From: Prevotella sp. P3-122
GTDB lineage: Bacteria > Bacteroidota > Bacteroidia > Bacteroidales > Bacteroidaceae
Assembly: GCF_002251365.1 (NCBI RefSeq)
Contig: NZ_NPJH01000053.1
Span: 1 to 64,000 of the forward strand
Direction of reading: 5' to 3'
Length of the DNA: 64,000 nt
The notes below the pieces were generated by a model that made no database searches, was not told the DNA's origin, and saw nothing but the letters and a program-made list of their open reading frames with translations. Of the stretch, positions 1 through 8,453 are shown in pieces; position 1 is the first letter of the stretch; each line of letters starts with the position of its first letter. The translations under genes were made by a program, and so were the position numbers.

Positions 1-111
1 GCGGAATCATTCAATGCTAAAATCAAACTTTTTAGAGCCAATCTGAGAGGCGTCGTTGATAAGAAGTTCTTCCTCTTTCGCATTGCTAAACTTTACGCCT
101 ACCCACACTAA
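1..111 (+). CDS. ISL3-type transposase, C-terminal end only (cut by window edge)
   Basis: An open frame runs from the first base of the window to a TAA at 109-111 and gives 36 residues beginning AESFNAKIKLFRANLRG and ending KLYAYPH. This is the typical C-terminus of the DDE transposases of the ISL3/ISAon1 group common in Bacteroidales: AESFNAKIK, then RGV, then FFLFR and KLYA. The start and catalytic residues lie outside the window, so whether the element is intact cannot be judged. It is the only trace of a transposable element in the 64 kb. The family assignment rests on recall of the motif, not on a search. Confidence 0.75.
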   Translation, partial: AESFNAKIKLFRANLRGVVDKKFFLFRIAKLYAYPH

Positions 112-118
112 ATAGCTA

Positions 119-144
119 CTGAGCCCAAAAAAGACATGGCTCAG
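119..144. repeat. Perfect 7-bp inverted repeat beyond the transposase tail
   Basis: CTGAGCC at 119-125 and GGCTCAG at 138-144 flank a 12-base loop rich in A. It sits 8 bases after the transposase stop and just before the end of the convergent methylase gene. It could be a weak bidirectional terminator or part of the insertion-sequence end. There is no clear T tract outside the stem, so the role is open. Confidence 0.4.
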
Positions 145-151
145 TGGATGC

Positions 152-952
152 TTAATGGTGACCGAGTTGCCAGAAGGCGACAGCGGACGCAGCGGCTACA
201 TTCAGGGAATCGACACCATGTGCCATTGGAATTCTGACAACATAGTCGGCTGCGTCGATATGCTCCTGTGGGAGTCCGTCGCCCTCGGTCCCCATAACGA
301 TGGCAAGACGTGGCTCGGAGGCCAGGATGGGCGAGTCAAGGGGTATGGAATTCTCGGCGAGCGCCATAGCGACAGTCTTAAAACCGATGGTGGCAAGGTC
401 AGAGGGACCGCCAGGCAGCCATGCCCATGGAACAAGGAACACAGAGCCCATGGACACACGTACGGCACGTCGGTTGTATGGGTCGCAAGAGTTGGTGGTT
501 ACCAGTACGGCATCCATGCCAAGTGCTGCGGCAGAGCGGAAGATGGCTCCTATGTTGGTGGAGTCCACTACTCCATCGATGACGCACACTCTCCTTGCCC
601 CCTGGCACACCTGTTCTACGGTGGGCAGTTGCGGACGGCGCATGGCACACAGCACGCCACGCGTTAGGACATAGCCAGTAAGTTTCGCCAGCAACTCGCG
701 GCCACCAGTATAGACGGGTATATCCCCGCAACCGGATATGATATCATAGGCATCGCCGGTGATATGCCTGCGCTCGCAGAGCAGAGAGACAGGCTCGTAG
801 CCGGCACCGAGGGCAACGCTGATGACCTTAGGGCTCTCGACCACGATGAGTGCCTTGTCTGGATGCAGCCTATTGCGCAACTGGGCATCTGTCAAGGCAC
901 AATACGGACTGACTCTCGGGTCATCGAGTGACGTAATCTCTATGATATTCAT
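152..952 (-). CDS. TrmH/SpoU-family RNA 2'-O-methyltransferase
   Basis: A 266-residue protein of the SPOUT superfamily, which methylates ribose 2'-hydroxyls in tRNA or rRNA using S-adenosylmethionine. The C-terminal half holds the three SpoU motifs in order: DSTNIGAIFRSAAALG (motif 1), IVMGTEGDGLP (motif 2) and VRIPMAHGVDSLNVAAASA (motif 3, the knot that binds the methyl donor). The N-terminal 100 residues resemble the SpoU substrate-binding domain. The start codon overlaps the stop of the preceding metallophosphatase as TGATG, so translation is probably coupled. The exact RNA target cannot be told from sequence. Confidence 0.9.
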   Translation of the reverse strand: MNIIEITSLDDPRVSPYCALTDAQLRNRLHPDKALIVVESPKVISVALGAGYEPVSLLCERRHITGDAYDIISGCGDIPVYTGGRELLAKLTGYVLTRGVLCAMRRPQLPTVEQVCQGARRVCVIDGVVDSTNIGAIFRSAAALGMDAVLVTTNSCDPYNRRAVRVSMGSVFLVPWAWLPGGPSDLATIGFKTVAMALAENSIPLDSPILASEPRLAIVMGTEGDGLPQEHIDAADYVVRIPMAHGVDSLNVAAASAVAFWQLGHH

Positions 953-1848
953 CAGCGGCCGGTGCGTGTATTGTCAAACTTCAATGTCATCTTGCCGACA
1001 AAGGCTGCATGCTTGCCATTCTGGTCGACGGGCACCTCCTGACCGTCAAGATTCCTCACATACCTTAGAGTCTCGAAATAGGTATGGCTGTGACCGCCGA
1101 GCACAAGGTCTATCCCCCGCGTATTGGCTATGACATACTGGTCGGAGAGCGTGCCTTCGTCCCATCCAAGATGTGAGATGAGCACCACGAGGTCGCACTT
1201 CTCCTTGTACCTAAGCATATCGGCGTATTCCTGTGCCTTGGCCACAGGGTCGAGGAAGGTTACACCCTGGCAGTTAGCCTTGGACACCAGACCATCCATC
1301 TCCGGGTCAAGGGCAAAGACTCCAATCCTCAATCCCTTGCGCATCAAAACTACGTGGGTCTTAATCTTGCCCTCAAGCACAGTGCCTGTGAAGTCGTAGT
1401 TGCTGCAGAGGATGGGGTAGTTGGCCATGTCAGCGAGACGCGCCAGATTGTCGAGTCCAAAATCGAACTCATGGTTGCCGATGGTTGAGGCATCGACATG
1501 CATCATATTCATAAGACCAACCTCAACATCACCCTTGAACATGGTATAATAGGCCGAACCCTGAGAGAAGTCACCGCTGTCGAAATACAGCAGGTCGGGG
1601 TCTTTCTTGCGTTCCTCAGCCAGCAATGCTATGCGGCGCAGGAAGCCTCCCCTACCAGCCACAACGGTATCGGCAAGGTTACTGTTCAGAGGCAATATGC
1701 TGCTATGGGTGTCGTTGGTATGCAGAATGGTGAGTATTTTCTTCTTGGCAAACGCTGGCGACACTGCTGCTGCAAGCACAAGCACGACGAGCGTCATCAT
1801 GCCCATGCGGAAAGCAATATTTTGATTAGTCTTCATCATATCTGTCAT
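952..1848 (-). CDS. 5'-nucleotidase catalytic (metallophosphatase) domain protein, exported
   Basis: This is the calcineurin-like metal-binding half of a UshA-type 5'-nucleotidase as a separate protein. Metal-ligand motifs are visible: ILHTNDTHS, DSGDFSQGSAYY, IGNHEFDFG, LISHLGWDEG and LGGHSHT. A signal peptide (hydrophobic stretch ending AVSPAFA) predicts export to the periplasm. The chosen ATG at 1848 follows one base after the stop of the upstream gene; a further upstream ATG at 1863 overlaps that gene and ATGs at 1839 and 1836 are also possible. The substrate-binding C-terminal domain of the family is missing here and is encoded by the gene just upstream, so the two products presumably work together on nucleotides or related phosphoesters. 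Confidence 0.88.
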   Translation of the reverse strand: MTDMMKTNQNIAFRMGMMTLVVLVLAAAVSPAFAKKKILTILHTNDTHSSILPLNSNLADTVVAGRGGFLRRIALLAEERKKDPDLLYFDSGDFSQGSAYYTMFKGDVEVGLMNMMHVDASTIGNHEFDFGLDNLARLADMANYPILCSNYDFTGTVLEGKIKTHVVLMRKGLRIGVFALDPEMDGLVSKANCQGVTFLDPVAKAQEYADMLRYKEKCDLVVLISHLGWDEGTLSDQYVIANTRGIDLVLGGHSHTYFETLRYVRNLDGQEVPVDQNGKHAAFVGKMTLKFDNTRTGR

Positions 1849-1849
1849 G

Positions 1850-2623
1850 TTAAGGTTGCACAATAATCCTTCCTTCTACCTTGCTGTCCACAGCCTTACC
1901 TTTATCCTTGGCTGCACGGAAATAGTCCATTATTATAAATCTGACATTGTTTGTAGCATCCTGGGGAGATACCAAGTCGGTGCCGTCCCGAAATGCCAGC
2001 AGGCCATCGTTGCCCTGAGCCAGATAGTCCAATGTAGCTATACGGTAAGTGCGGTCATCACGGATTTCCTCACCATTGAGCCTTACCGTCAACAGTTTGC
2101 CATCAGGAGCGATGGTCATCTCCACCCCATGACTCACTCCCTCTCCTTTTCGTGACGCTATCTGCGCGCAAAGCTCGAGCATCTTTTTACCCGATAGGGT
2201 CAGGAAACAAATCTTGTTCTCGAAAGGTGCCACAGCAAGCACATCACCATAGGTCACTACCCCCTTGGACAGAGCGGCCCTGATGCCGCTCATATTGTAG
2301 ACGGCAAGGTCTGGATGTTCGCCACGGCGGTGCCCTTCCCACACCAGTATATCGCACAGCAGGTTGGACAACTCACTCTCGGGCTTGCTGGCAGACATGT
2401 ATCTGGCTGCCTCGCCCACCACAGGACTCATTACTGAGTCAACCTGCCGCTTGTAAGGAGCCAGCCACTCTGCCGCTTCCTTAACATCAACGGTATCATA
2501 GGTACTGTCTACAACTATGCGCGTACGCCCGACATCTGTCAGATGCCAATGAGAGGAACACGCACCGCACATTGCCGCAATGGCAAGGGTACAAACAAAA
2601 GCATTATGTTTTCTCATTTTCAC
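1850..2623 (-). CDS. 5'-nucleotidase C-terminal (substrate-binding) domain lipoprotein
   Basis: A 257-residue protein matching only the C-terminal domain of UshA-like 5'-nucleotidases. Visible family features are SELSNLLCDILVW near residues 80-92, DLAVYNMSGIRAAL, VTYGDVLAVAPFENKI (the nucleoside-stacking segment) and YRIATLDYLAQGNDGL. The N-terminus is a signal peptide with cysteines at 19 and 22 followed by SSH, so it is probably a lipoprotein, although the lipobox is not canonical. It is the first gene of a unit with the metallophosphatase and the TrmH methylase. The domain order is therefore reversed and split relative to single-chain UshA. Confidence 0.85.
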   Translation of the reverse strand: MKMRKHNAFVCTLAIAAMCGACSSHWHLTDVGRTRIVVDSTYDTVDVKEAAEWLAPYKRQVDSVMSPVVGEAARYMSASKPESELSNLLCDILVWEGHRRGEHPDLAVYNMSGIRAALSKGVVTYGDVLAVAPFENKICFLTLSGKKMLELCAQIASRKGEGVSHGVEMTIAPDGKLLTVRLNGEEIRDDRTYRIATLDYLAQGNDGLLAFRDGTDLVSPQDATNNVRFIIMDYFRAAKDKGKAVDSKVEGRIIVQP

Positions 2624-2662
2624 ACGTTTATTATTGCCTTACAGGCATGCTAAACCACCTTG

Positions 2663-2670
2663 CAAAAATA
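2663..2670 (-). promoter_or_regulatory. Candidate -7 promoter element for the nucleotidase operon
   Basis: TATTTTTG on the minus strand fits the Bacteroidota TAnnTTTG consensus, about 40 bases upstream of the lipoprotein start. No correctly spaced TTTG -33 box is seen. Confidence 0.5.
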
Positions 2671-2718
2671 GTGAATTTAGTTCAAACCACCATGAATTTG
2701 AAGAACAATTATGCAAAA

Positions 2719-2745
2719 AAGGCGAGGATTATGACTCCCCGCCTT
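2719..2745 (-). terminator. Rho-independent terminator of the TonB-PstS-TPR operon
   Basis: AAGGCGAGG and CCCCGCCTT pair at 8 of 9 positions around a 9-base loop. On the minus strand the stem is followed by a run of T (six A on the plus strand at 2715-2720). It lies 40 bases after the TPR gene. Confidence 0.75.
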
Positions 2746-2784
2746 AAATGTTCTATGAAATCTTTATGATGCATCAATAAGAAA

Positions 2785-4206
2785 CTACTTAATGCTTAAT
2801 GCCTGCTTAGCAGTCTCGTTTTCCGGATCAATCTCAAGAACCTTGTTCCAATAAGTATCGGCAGTAGCCTTGTCATCCTGTACGAGATAGTAGTAGCCAA
2901 GATAACGATAAGCCTCTACAAGACGGATGTTGTCAGTGTTGTCACGGTTGGTGTTTGCAGCCAACGAGTTGGCAAGAGCCTCATAGAAAGGCTTTGCAAG
3001 ACCTTCCTTTGTCTCAGGGTCGAGAGTGGAGTTGATACGTGCACGCATAAAGTTGGAGAAGTCTGCCTGTTCAGGATGCACCTCTACGAGCTTGGCGTAA
3101 ACTCCATCGGCATTCTTGAAAGCTGCGACCTGTGCCTCGCCCTCAAGGGTAGAAGCCTGCTTCTGATAGATTGTACCAAGACCGGCAAAGTCGAAAGCAG
3201 ATGGTTTCTCGATATTTGCAAGATACTCGTTATAGAACTTGATGGCGCTCTCATAGTCCTCCTTAGCGGTATAGGCATCGGCAAGGTTCTTACGGGCAAT
3301 GTTCAACTGCTCCTTGTTGTCCTTATTCTCCTTAGCAGCATTCTGGAACATCTCGATAGCCTTGTCATACTGCTTGGCATTCTTCAGGGCAGTACCATAA
3401 TAGGTATAGTCGAAACCGGAAATCTTTGCACTGTCAGATGCCGTGAAGAGAGCCTCAGCATACTTCAAGGCCTCCTCTGTCTGGTTCATGTCAGTGAGGT
3501 TATAGAAAGCCAGACGGTTCCATGCAGCCTTGCGGGCGTTGCGAGTCAAACCATACTTTGCCATCTCAAGACTCTTGTCACGCTTCTGAAGCATCCAAGC
3601 ACCAGTAGCATAGTTGGTGATGTCTACATCCTCAAGCTTAGACTTGTCGGCAACATTATCATAGCAATTTATACTCTTCTCCAGAAGGTTGGATGAATAA
3701 TATATACGTGCGGCAAGAGCATCTACAGCTATGTCAGGACGCTGCTGACGCAAGTCGTTAAGGTTAGCGACAGCCTCCTCAGGACTACGTCCACGAAGTA
3801 TGTTCGCGTACTTGAAATATCCCTCTGGGTCCTTCGGGTCGAAGTACTTAGCCTGCTGATACCACTCAGCAGCCTTACCGCCATCATCCTGAACTACGGC
3901 AATATCGCCAAGCAGGATATATGCCTTTGCATATTTCTTGTCACGTGCAAGAGCCAGATTGGCATACTTAGTTGCGTTGGCAGTGTCCTTAACTTCCAAA
4001 TAAGCCCTACCCATGCCGAGAAGCACCTCGGGGTTCTTCTTGTTAGCCTTGAAGATGTCTTTAATGGCATCAGCACTACCATTTGACTTAATGAGTTTGC
4101 TTACTTGCTCAATAGTGGCCTTATTGTCCTGAGCCACAGCGGGAGCGTTGAATCCTAACATCAAAGCTCCAATTACTAAATATTTAATAGTCTTCATAAT
4201 CATCAT
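2785..4206 (-). CDS. Exported tetratricopeptide-repeat protein
   Basis: A 473-residue protein with a signal peptide (MKTIKYLVIGALMLGF, cleaved near AVAQ) followed by TPR-type helix pairs along its length, for example AYILLGDIAVVQDDGGKAAEW, YYGTALKNAKQYDKAIEMF and YYYLVQDDKATADTYWNKVL. TPRs mediate protein-protein contact; here it should act in the periplasm. It is the last gene of the exbB-exbD-exbD-tonB-pstS operon, 55 bases after the PstS-like gene, which suggests a role with the TonB energiser. Start: three in-frame ATGs lie within the first four codons (4206, 4203, 4197); the signal peptide begins at the last. No specific function is known to me. Confidence 0.85.
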   Translation of the reverse strand: MMIMKTIKYLVIGALMLGFNAPAVAQDNKATIEQVSKLIKSNGSADAIKDIFKANKKNPEVLLGMGRAYLEVKDTANATKYANLALARDKKYAKAYILLGDIAVVQDDGGKAAEWYQQAKYFDPKDPEGYFKYANILRGRSPEEAVANLNDLRQQRPDIAVDALAARIYYSSNLLEKSINCYDNVADKSKLEDVDITNYATGAWMLQKRDKSLEMAKYGLTRNARKAAWNRLAFYNLTDMNQTEEALKYAEALFTASDSAKISGFDYTYYGTALKNAKQYDKAIEMFQNAAKENKDNKEQLNIARKNLADAYTAKEDYESAIKFYNEYLANIEKPSAFDFAGLGTIYQKQASTLEGEAQVAAFKNADGVYAKLVEVHPEQADFSNFMRARINSTLDPETKEGLAKPFYEALANSLAANTNRDNTDNIRLVEAYRYLGYYYLVQDDKATADTYWNKVLEIDPENETAKQALSIK

Positions 4207-4261
4207 GTTAAGTTAGACCTATTTATAATCATTGAACGAATGACAAAGAAGAATGTTATGT

Positions 4262-5227
4262 CTATTCACCAACATTAACATCTCTTATTGTTATGTTACC
4301 ATATACAGGCAACAATCCGGCCTTGAGGATAATGAGCTGTCCCTTAGGCGATGCTATAAAGCTGGCAAATCCCCATGGCAAGCCATTGACAGGATCGTTG
4401 AGCAGTGCATAGATAGTACGCACCAGAGGATAGTTGCCATTATATATATAGTATTGGTATGGTTTCCAACTATTCTTTGGGTTAGCCTTATCCCACTTGC
4501 TCACAGACATCAGTCGGATGTTTGCGTTGAAGGTGAGATTGGTAGTGTCCCTCTTGTCATTGAGCCAGTTGCTTCCGATAATGCCTATGGCACCCTCGGT
4601 TTTCTCAACATACTTGATTACCTCAGCTGATGTCTGAGCAGCAACAACATTCTGGCTCTTAATTGCATTTCCTCCGAGTATGGAGTCCTCAACAAAGTGT
4701 ACAGCGCTCGACTTAGGATTGTCGAATACGAGAGTAATATCGCCCCTCTTGGAACCGGGGTAGAGATCGCTCCACTTGTTGGCCTCTCCGTTAAGAATCT
4801 TCTTGATATCGCTAACAGAGATACATGTGTCTGTATTAGACTTGTTCACGATAAGCGCAAGGCCGTCATACGCCAATGGCATGGCCTTGGGAAGGAAATT
4901 TCTATCCTTGAGTCCCTGCAGCTCGTCAGGCTTGAAATTTCTAGCCGTAATGACGAGCCATGTGCCATTAGCTTTAAGCAGGTTCGTGATTCCCTCGCTC
5001 TCGCTGGTATAGACTGGCTTAATCTTTGCTTCCGTATAAATGGACTCAAAGACCTCTCGCTCCTCCTCTACAATGGGTTTAAAACTTTCGTCAGAGGTAA
5101 TCGAAATTACCCCTGACGAATATGTATCTGTACGTTTGTCCTTCTTCTGCTTGTTGTCAGAACAAGCGGTAGCAAGACAAGCCGCAAGTGTTAATCCTAC
5201 TAAGATGTAAGATGCGTTCTTTTTCAT
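4262..5227 (-). CDS. PstS-like substrate-binding lipoprotein
   Basis: A 321-residue periplasmic binding protein of the phosphate-binding PstS type. The N-terminus is a lipoprotein signal (LAACLATACSDNK). The mature part begins GVISITSDESFKPIVEEE, in which the SDES-like loop matches the anion-binding loop of the family. Other family segments are DGLALIVNKSNTD, ILNGEANKWSDL, VFDNPKSSAVHFV and GAIGIIGSNWL. No PstC/A/B permease genes are nearby; instead it is 10 bases downstream of tonB in an energiser operon. It may therefore serve TonB-dependent uptake or another sensing role rather than a classic ABC importer; that is inference. Confidence 0.85.
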   Translation of the reverse strand: MKKNASYILVGLTLAACLATACSDNKQKKDKRTDTYSSGVISITSDESFKPIVEEEREVFESIYTEAKIKPVYTSESEGITNLLKANGTWLVITARNFKPDELQGLKDRNFLPKAMPLAYDGLALIVNKSNTDTCISVSDIKKILNGEANKWSDLYPGSKRGDITLVFDNPKSSAVHFVEDSILGGNAIKSQNVVAAQTSAEVIKYVEKTEGAIGIIGSNWLNDKRDTTNLTFNANIRLMSVSKWDKANPKNSWKPYQYYIYNGNYPLVRTIYALLNDPVNGLPWGFASFIASPKGQLIILKAGLLPVYGNITIRDVNVGE

Positions 5228-5237
5228 TTGTTGATGT

Positions 5238-6071
5238 TTACTGTAATCTGAAAGCTACAGGCACGTTGTACTTAACGCGCACTGCCTGACCATTCTGCTT
5301 ACCAGGAATCCAGCGAGGCATGCTCTTTACCACGCGTGCTGCTTCCTTGTCAAGCGACGGGTCAACTGAACGTACAACCTTCACGTCGGTAATAGAACCG
5401 TCACGCTCAACGACGAACGATACAACTACACGACCCTGTACACCATTCTCCTGAGCAACAACAGGGTACTTAACATTATTGCTGAGATACTCCATAAGAG
5501 CCTGCGGGCCACCAGGGAACGATGGCATCTGCTCAACAACATCGAATACCTTGTTTTCAACCTCAGGCTTTGGCTCTGGCTGAGCGACAGCTTCCTTGAT
5601 TTTGAGCACCTCTCCGTTCGCATCATCGTTACCCTTTACGTCAAGAGCACCGATGGCGGTCTTAGTACTCATCAACTCGTCCTGTGTCTTGAGCTCATCC
5701 TCCGGCTTAACCTCCTCGTCCTTCTTGATGACAGGAGCGGTAAACTTTACAGAGCTCTTAACGCGCTCAACAACTCTTTCAGGCTGCTCAATCTTCACCT
5801 GCTTCTGCTTCACCTCAGCCTTCTTCTTAGGCTGGTTGAGTGCAGAAAGCTCGGTAACGGCGGTAACAGCAACTTTCTTGGTGCTATTCTGCACAATCTT
5901 TACGACTGCGATACAAGCCCAGATTGCGATTGCAGCAACAAAGATCGTGATGAGTGAGTAGGCATTGCGCTTGCCGGCATTCTTGCGAAGCCTGTAGGCA
6001 CCATAAGCCTGGTTCCTACCTTCGAACACCATGTCAACCCATTCTTGGGATGTCAAATCTATTTTTGCCAT
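5238..6071 (-). CDS. TonB-family energy transducer
   Basis: A 277-residue inner-membrane protein that carries proton-motive energy to outer-membrane receptors. The order is a cytoplasmic segment with EGRNQAYGAYRLR (a Bacteroidota TonB hallmark), one membrane helix near residues 38-58, a Lys/Glu/Val-rich periplasmic linker, and a C-terminal TonB domain with PGGPQALMEYLSNNVKYP, GRVVVSFVVERDG and VKYNVPVAFRL. The start at 6071 (MAKIDLTS) is preferred over an upstream ATG at 6098 because MAKI matches the family start and is preceded by AGAAATGG. It lies 36 bases after the second exbD. Confidence 0.93.
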   Translation of the reverse strand: MAKIDLTSQEWVDMVFEGRNQAYGAYRLRKNAGKRNAYSLITIFVAAIAIWACIAVVKIVQNSTKKVAVTAVTELSALNQPKKKAEVKQKQVKIEQPERVVERVKSSVKFTAPVIKKDEEVKPEDELKTQDELMSTKTAIGALDVKGNDDANGEVLKIKEAVAQPEPKPEVENKVFDVVEQMPSFPGGPQALMEYLSNNVKYPVVAQENGVQGRVVVSFVVERDGSITDVKVVRSVDPSLDKEAARVVKSMPRWIPGKQNGQAVRVKYNVPVAFRLQ

Positions 6072-6107
6072 TTCTAAATCTTTTTTAATAGTTAGCAATA
6101 TACCGGC

Positions 6108-6758
6108 TTACTCAACACCCTTTTCCTTGAGAAGTTTCTCATCGTCAGGATTGATCTTGTCGATAACATACTTACCAATACTGCAAATCTGCATTTCGTC
6201 GAGAGCGTCAATCAAGTTCTTGTACTTAGATTTGTCAGTAGCCTTGATGATGACTGTCATGGTCTGTATCTTCTGGCCATTGATGTCACCGGCCTTAATC
6301 TTAGCCAATTCCTTGTGGTAAACAGAGTCCGACATAGTATTGTTCAAGTCGTTGGCCTTCTTCTCGTCAAGTTTAGCCTTGGCGAGCATTACCTGCTGAA
6401 CAGGCTGTGTGCCATCCTCTGTCACGTGAGTAATCAGGACTTTACGAATACCTTCCTTGCCCCATGTTGTTTCCTTGAGACATGTCGGGTCATCATATTT
6501 TGGAAGTCCAGCAACATAATAAATCTTGTCGTTGGCAGCCACATAGATAGTGATAGTGTATGAAGCCTTCGTTACAGATTTATCCTCATCCTGCATGTTC
6601 TTGTCGTTACTTGGCATACTCAACTCCATTGTCTGTGGCTTAGCCAAAGAGGTACAGAGCATGAAGAACGTGATAAGAAGCATCATCATGTCCACCATAG
6701 GTGTGAAGTCTACGCGGACATTAATCTTCTTTTGTCTACTTGCTTTCTTTTTTGCCAT
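6108..6758 (-). CDS. exbD: ExbD/TolR biopolymer transport protein (second copy)
   Basis: A 216-residue protein with one N-terminal transmembrane helix carrying the proton-path aspartate in the motif DFTPMVDMMMLLITFFML, then a periplasmic domain. The length is larger than the 140 residues of enterobacterial ExbD, which is normal for this group. It follows the first exbD by 3 bases. Two different ExbD subunits in one operon suggest a hetero-oligomeric motor with ExbB and TonB. Confidence 0.93.
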   Translation of the reverse strand: MAKKKASRQKKINVRVDFTPMVDMMMLLITFFMLCTSLAKPQTMELSMPSNDKNMQDEDKSVTKASYTITIYVAANDKIYYVAGLPKYDDPTCLKETTWGKEGIRKVLITHVTEDGTQPVQQVMLAKAKLDEKKANDLNNTMSDSVYHKELAKIKAGDINGQKIQTMTVIIKATDKSKYKNLIDALDEMQICSIGKYVIDKINPDDEKLLKEKGVE

Positions 6759-6761
6759 ACT

Positions 6762-7370
6762 TTAATCCTCCTTTGCCAATGAAGTGATAAGATAGTAACG
6801 GTTCGCATTGATGTCCTGAAGTTCAGACATAAGCTTCTTCACAACGCTGTACGGTGTTTCCTCGTCGCACTTGATGGACACCTTAATATCAGGATTGATA
6901 TCCATCGCCTGCCTTACCCACATCTGGAACTCGCTCTCCCTGCCGTCTATAGAGTCGGTAGGAATACCCTCGTTCTGCAAAGCCTCAGTCATCTGCTGCT
7001 GGTCGAGCGAGAGGTATGTCTCGAGTTTTTCCATAGGAACACCCCACATTGGGTCGTTCTGGAATTTCTTAGTCTGTGCTGCAGTCAGCGACACACCGAA
7101 CTGGCCCGTCATGCCCGAGAGCACGTCAACGAGGTCGTTCTGGTTGTCCATGCTCATGAACACCTTTCCTGTCTTGTCGACAAGGATGCTGAGCACGTTC
7201 TTCTCTGGAACCTTGATCTCTGACACCGAACCTGGTGTGGTAACCTTTACCGGCTCTTGCTTCACGAACGTAGATGTCAACATGAAGAAGCACAGCAAAA
7301 GCACCATCACGTCGGACATAGGGGTCATATCTATCCAGACGTCGTTTTTCTTAATTTTTACTTTACCCAT
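6762..7370 (-). CDS. exbD: ExbD/TolR biopolymer transport protein (first copy)
   Basis: A 202-residue ExbD with the membrane motif DMTPMSDVMVLLLCFFMLTSTF, whose aspartate is the expected proton-carrying residue. The periplasmic part contains SILVDKTGKVFMSMDNQ, typical of Bacteroidota ExbD. It lies 31 bases after exbB and 3 bases before the second exbD. It differs clearly in sequence from the second copy outside the helix. Confidence 0.93.
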   Translation of the reverse strand: MGKVKIKKNDVWIDMTPMSDVMVLLLCFFMLTSTFVKQEPVKVTTPGSVSEIKVPEKNVLSILVDKTGKVFMSMDNQNDLVDVLSGMTGQFGVSLTAAQTKKFQNDPMWGVPMEKLETYLSLDQQQMTEALQNEGIPTDSIDGRESEFQMWVRQAMDINPDIKVSIKCDEETPYSVVKKLMSELQDINANRYYLITSLAKED

Positions 7371-7401
7371 AGCGATAAAAATTTAAAGGGTTAGTAGAAA
7401 A

Positions 7402-8232
7402 TTAAGCTTCTTCTGTGTGGTTTGCTTCGTATGTCTGAGCGATAGTGTAACCAACTTCGTCAAGTGCGTATGTCAGCTTGTCAATCTTGTTAGTGTATGT
7501 GTTGTAAGCAACTACAGCCACCCAAGATGTAGCGATACCCGATGCGGTGTTAACCAAGGCCTCTGAAATACCCATAGAAAGTGCGAGTGAGTCACCACCA
7601 CCACCAGCAGCCAAAGCCTGGAATGAACCGATCATACCGAGCACAGTACCGAACAGAGCGGTAAGAGTACCGAGGGTAACGATAGTAGCGATGATAGGAA
7701 GGTTCATCTGCAGAGTAGGCATCTCAAGCTGTGTAGCCTCCTCGTGAGCCTGCTGAATCTTAGCAACCTTCTGTGACTTCTTGATGCCTGTGGTGTTCTC
7801 CATCTCAGAGTATGTGTTTACAGAAGCGAGAACAACGTTGGCTACAGAACCCTGCTGCTTGTCGCACAGAGCGCGTGCCTTAGCGAAGTCGTTAGCCTTA
7901 ACGGCAGCCTTTACCTCCTGAACGAACTTGGTGAGAGAGCCCTTACCGAAAGCGGTGCGGAGAGCGAAGTAGCGCTCGATGCTGAGTGCGATTACAGTGA
8001 ACATAAGGGTAAAGATAAGACCTACAACGTAACCACCATGGTAAACAGTACCCATGAGGTTGAGAGGACGACCCTCGCGTGTTCCGCCAGCGAAGTTGTC
8101 AGGGTTACCGAGTACGAAGAACCAGAAAGAGTAGCCGAGTGCCAAGCATACTAACATCACCCAAATAGCTGATTTAATACCTGTGAAGCCCTTGCTTTGC
8201 TTTGGGCTTGCTGCATTTGTTTTTGTTGCCAT
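7402..8232 (-). CDS. exbB: MotA/TolQ/ExbB proton channel protein
   Basis: A 276-residue inner-membrane channel subunit. Hydrophobic segments lie near residues 23-42, 68-86, 180-205 and 220-240, and the last two form the conserved MotA/TolQ core: LPIIATIVTLGTLTALFGTVLGMIGSF and ISEALVNTASGIATSWVAV. It is the first gene of the energiser operon. A TAnnTTTG element lies about 113 bases upstream of the start, so the leader is long. Confidence 0.93.
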   Translation of the reverse strand: MATKTNAASPKQSKGFTGIKSAIWVMLVCLALGYSFWFFVLGNPDNFAGGTREGRPLNLMGTVYHGGYVVGLIFTLMFTVIALSIERYFALRTAFGKGSLTKFVQEVKAAVKANDFAKARALCDKQQGSVANVVLASVNTYSEMENTTGIKKSQKVAKIQQAHEEATQLEMPTLQMNLPIIATIVTLGTLTALFGTVLGMIGSFQALAAGGGGDSLALSMGISEALVNTASGIATSWVAVVAYNTYTNKIDKLTYALDEVGYTIAQTYEANHTEEA

Positions 8233-8344
8233 AATGTAAGTTTTTAATTTTTAGTTATTAATAAAATTACGTGTAATGTTCGTTTGTTTTTGCGATGTAC
8301 CAACATAGTTCCATAGAAGTATGGCTGACAAGCTAAATACAACG

Positions 8345-8352
8345 CAAAGATA
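8345..8352 (-). promoter_or_regulatory. Candidate -7 promoter element for the exbB operon
   Basis: TATCTTTG on the minus strand matches TAnnTTTG. The implied leader to exbB is about 105 bases and AT-rich, with no obvious strong hairpin. Confidence 0.6.
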
Positions 8353-8453
8353 ACAATTTAAAGGTAATTACAGACATAATTAAGAAGTTTTAACGGAATA
8401 TTTTTCTTTCCATATCCTCTTACCCTTGTCAACGTACCTTTAGGGATTGTTTT

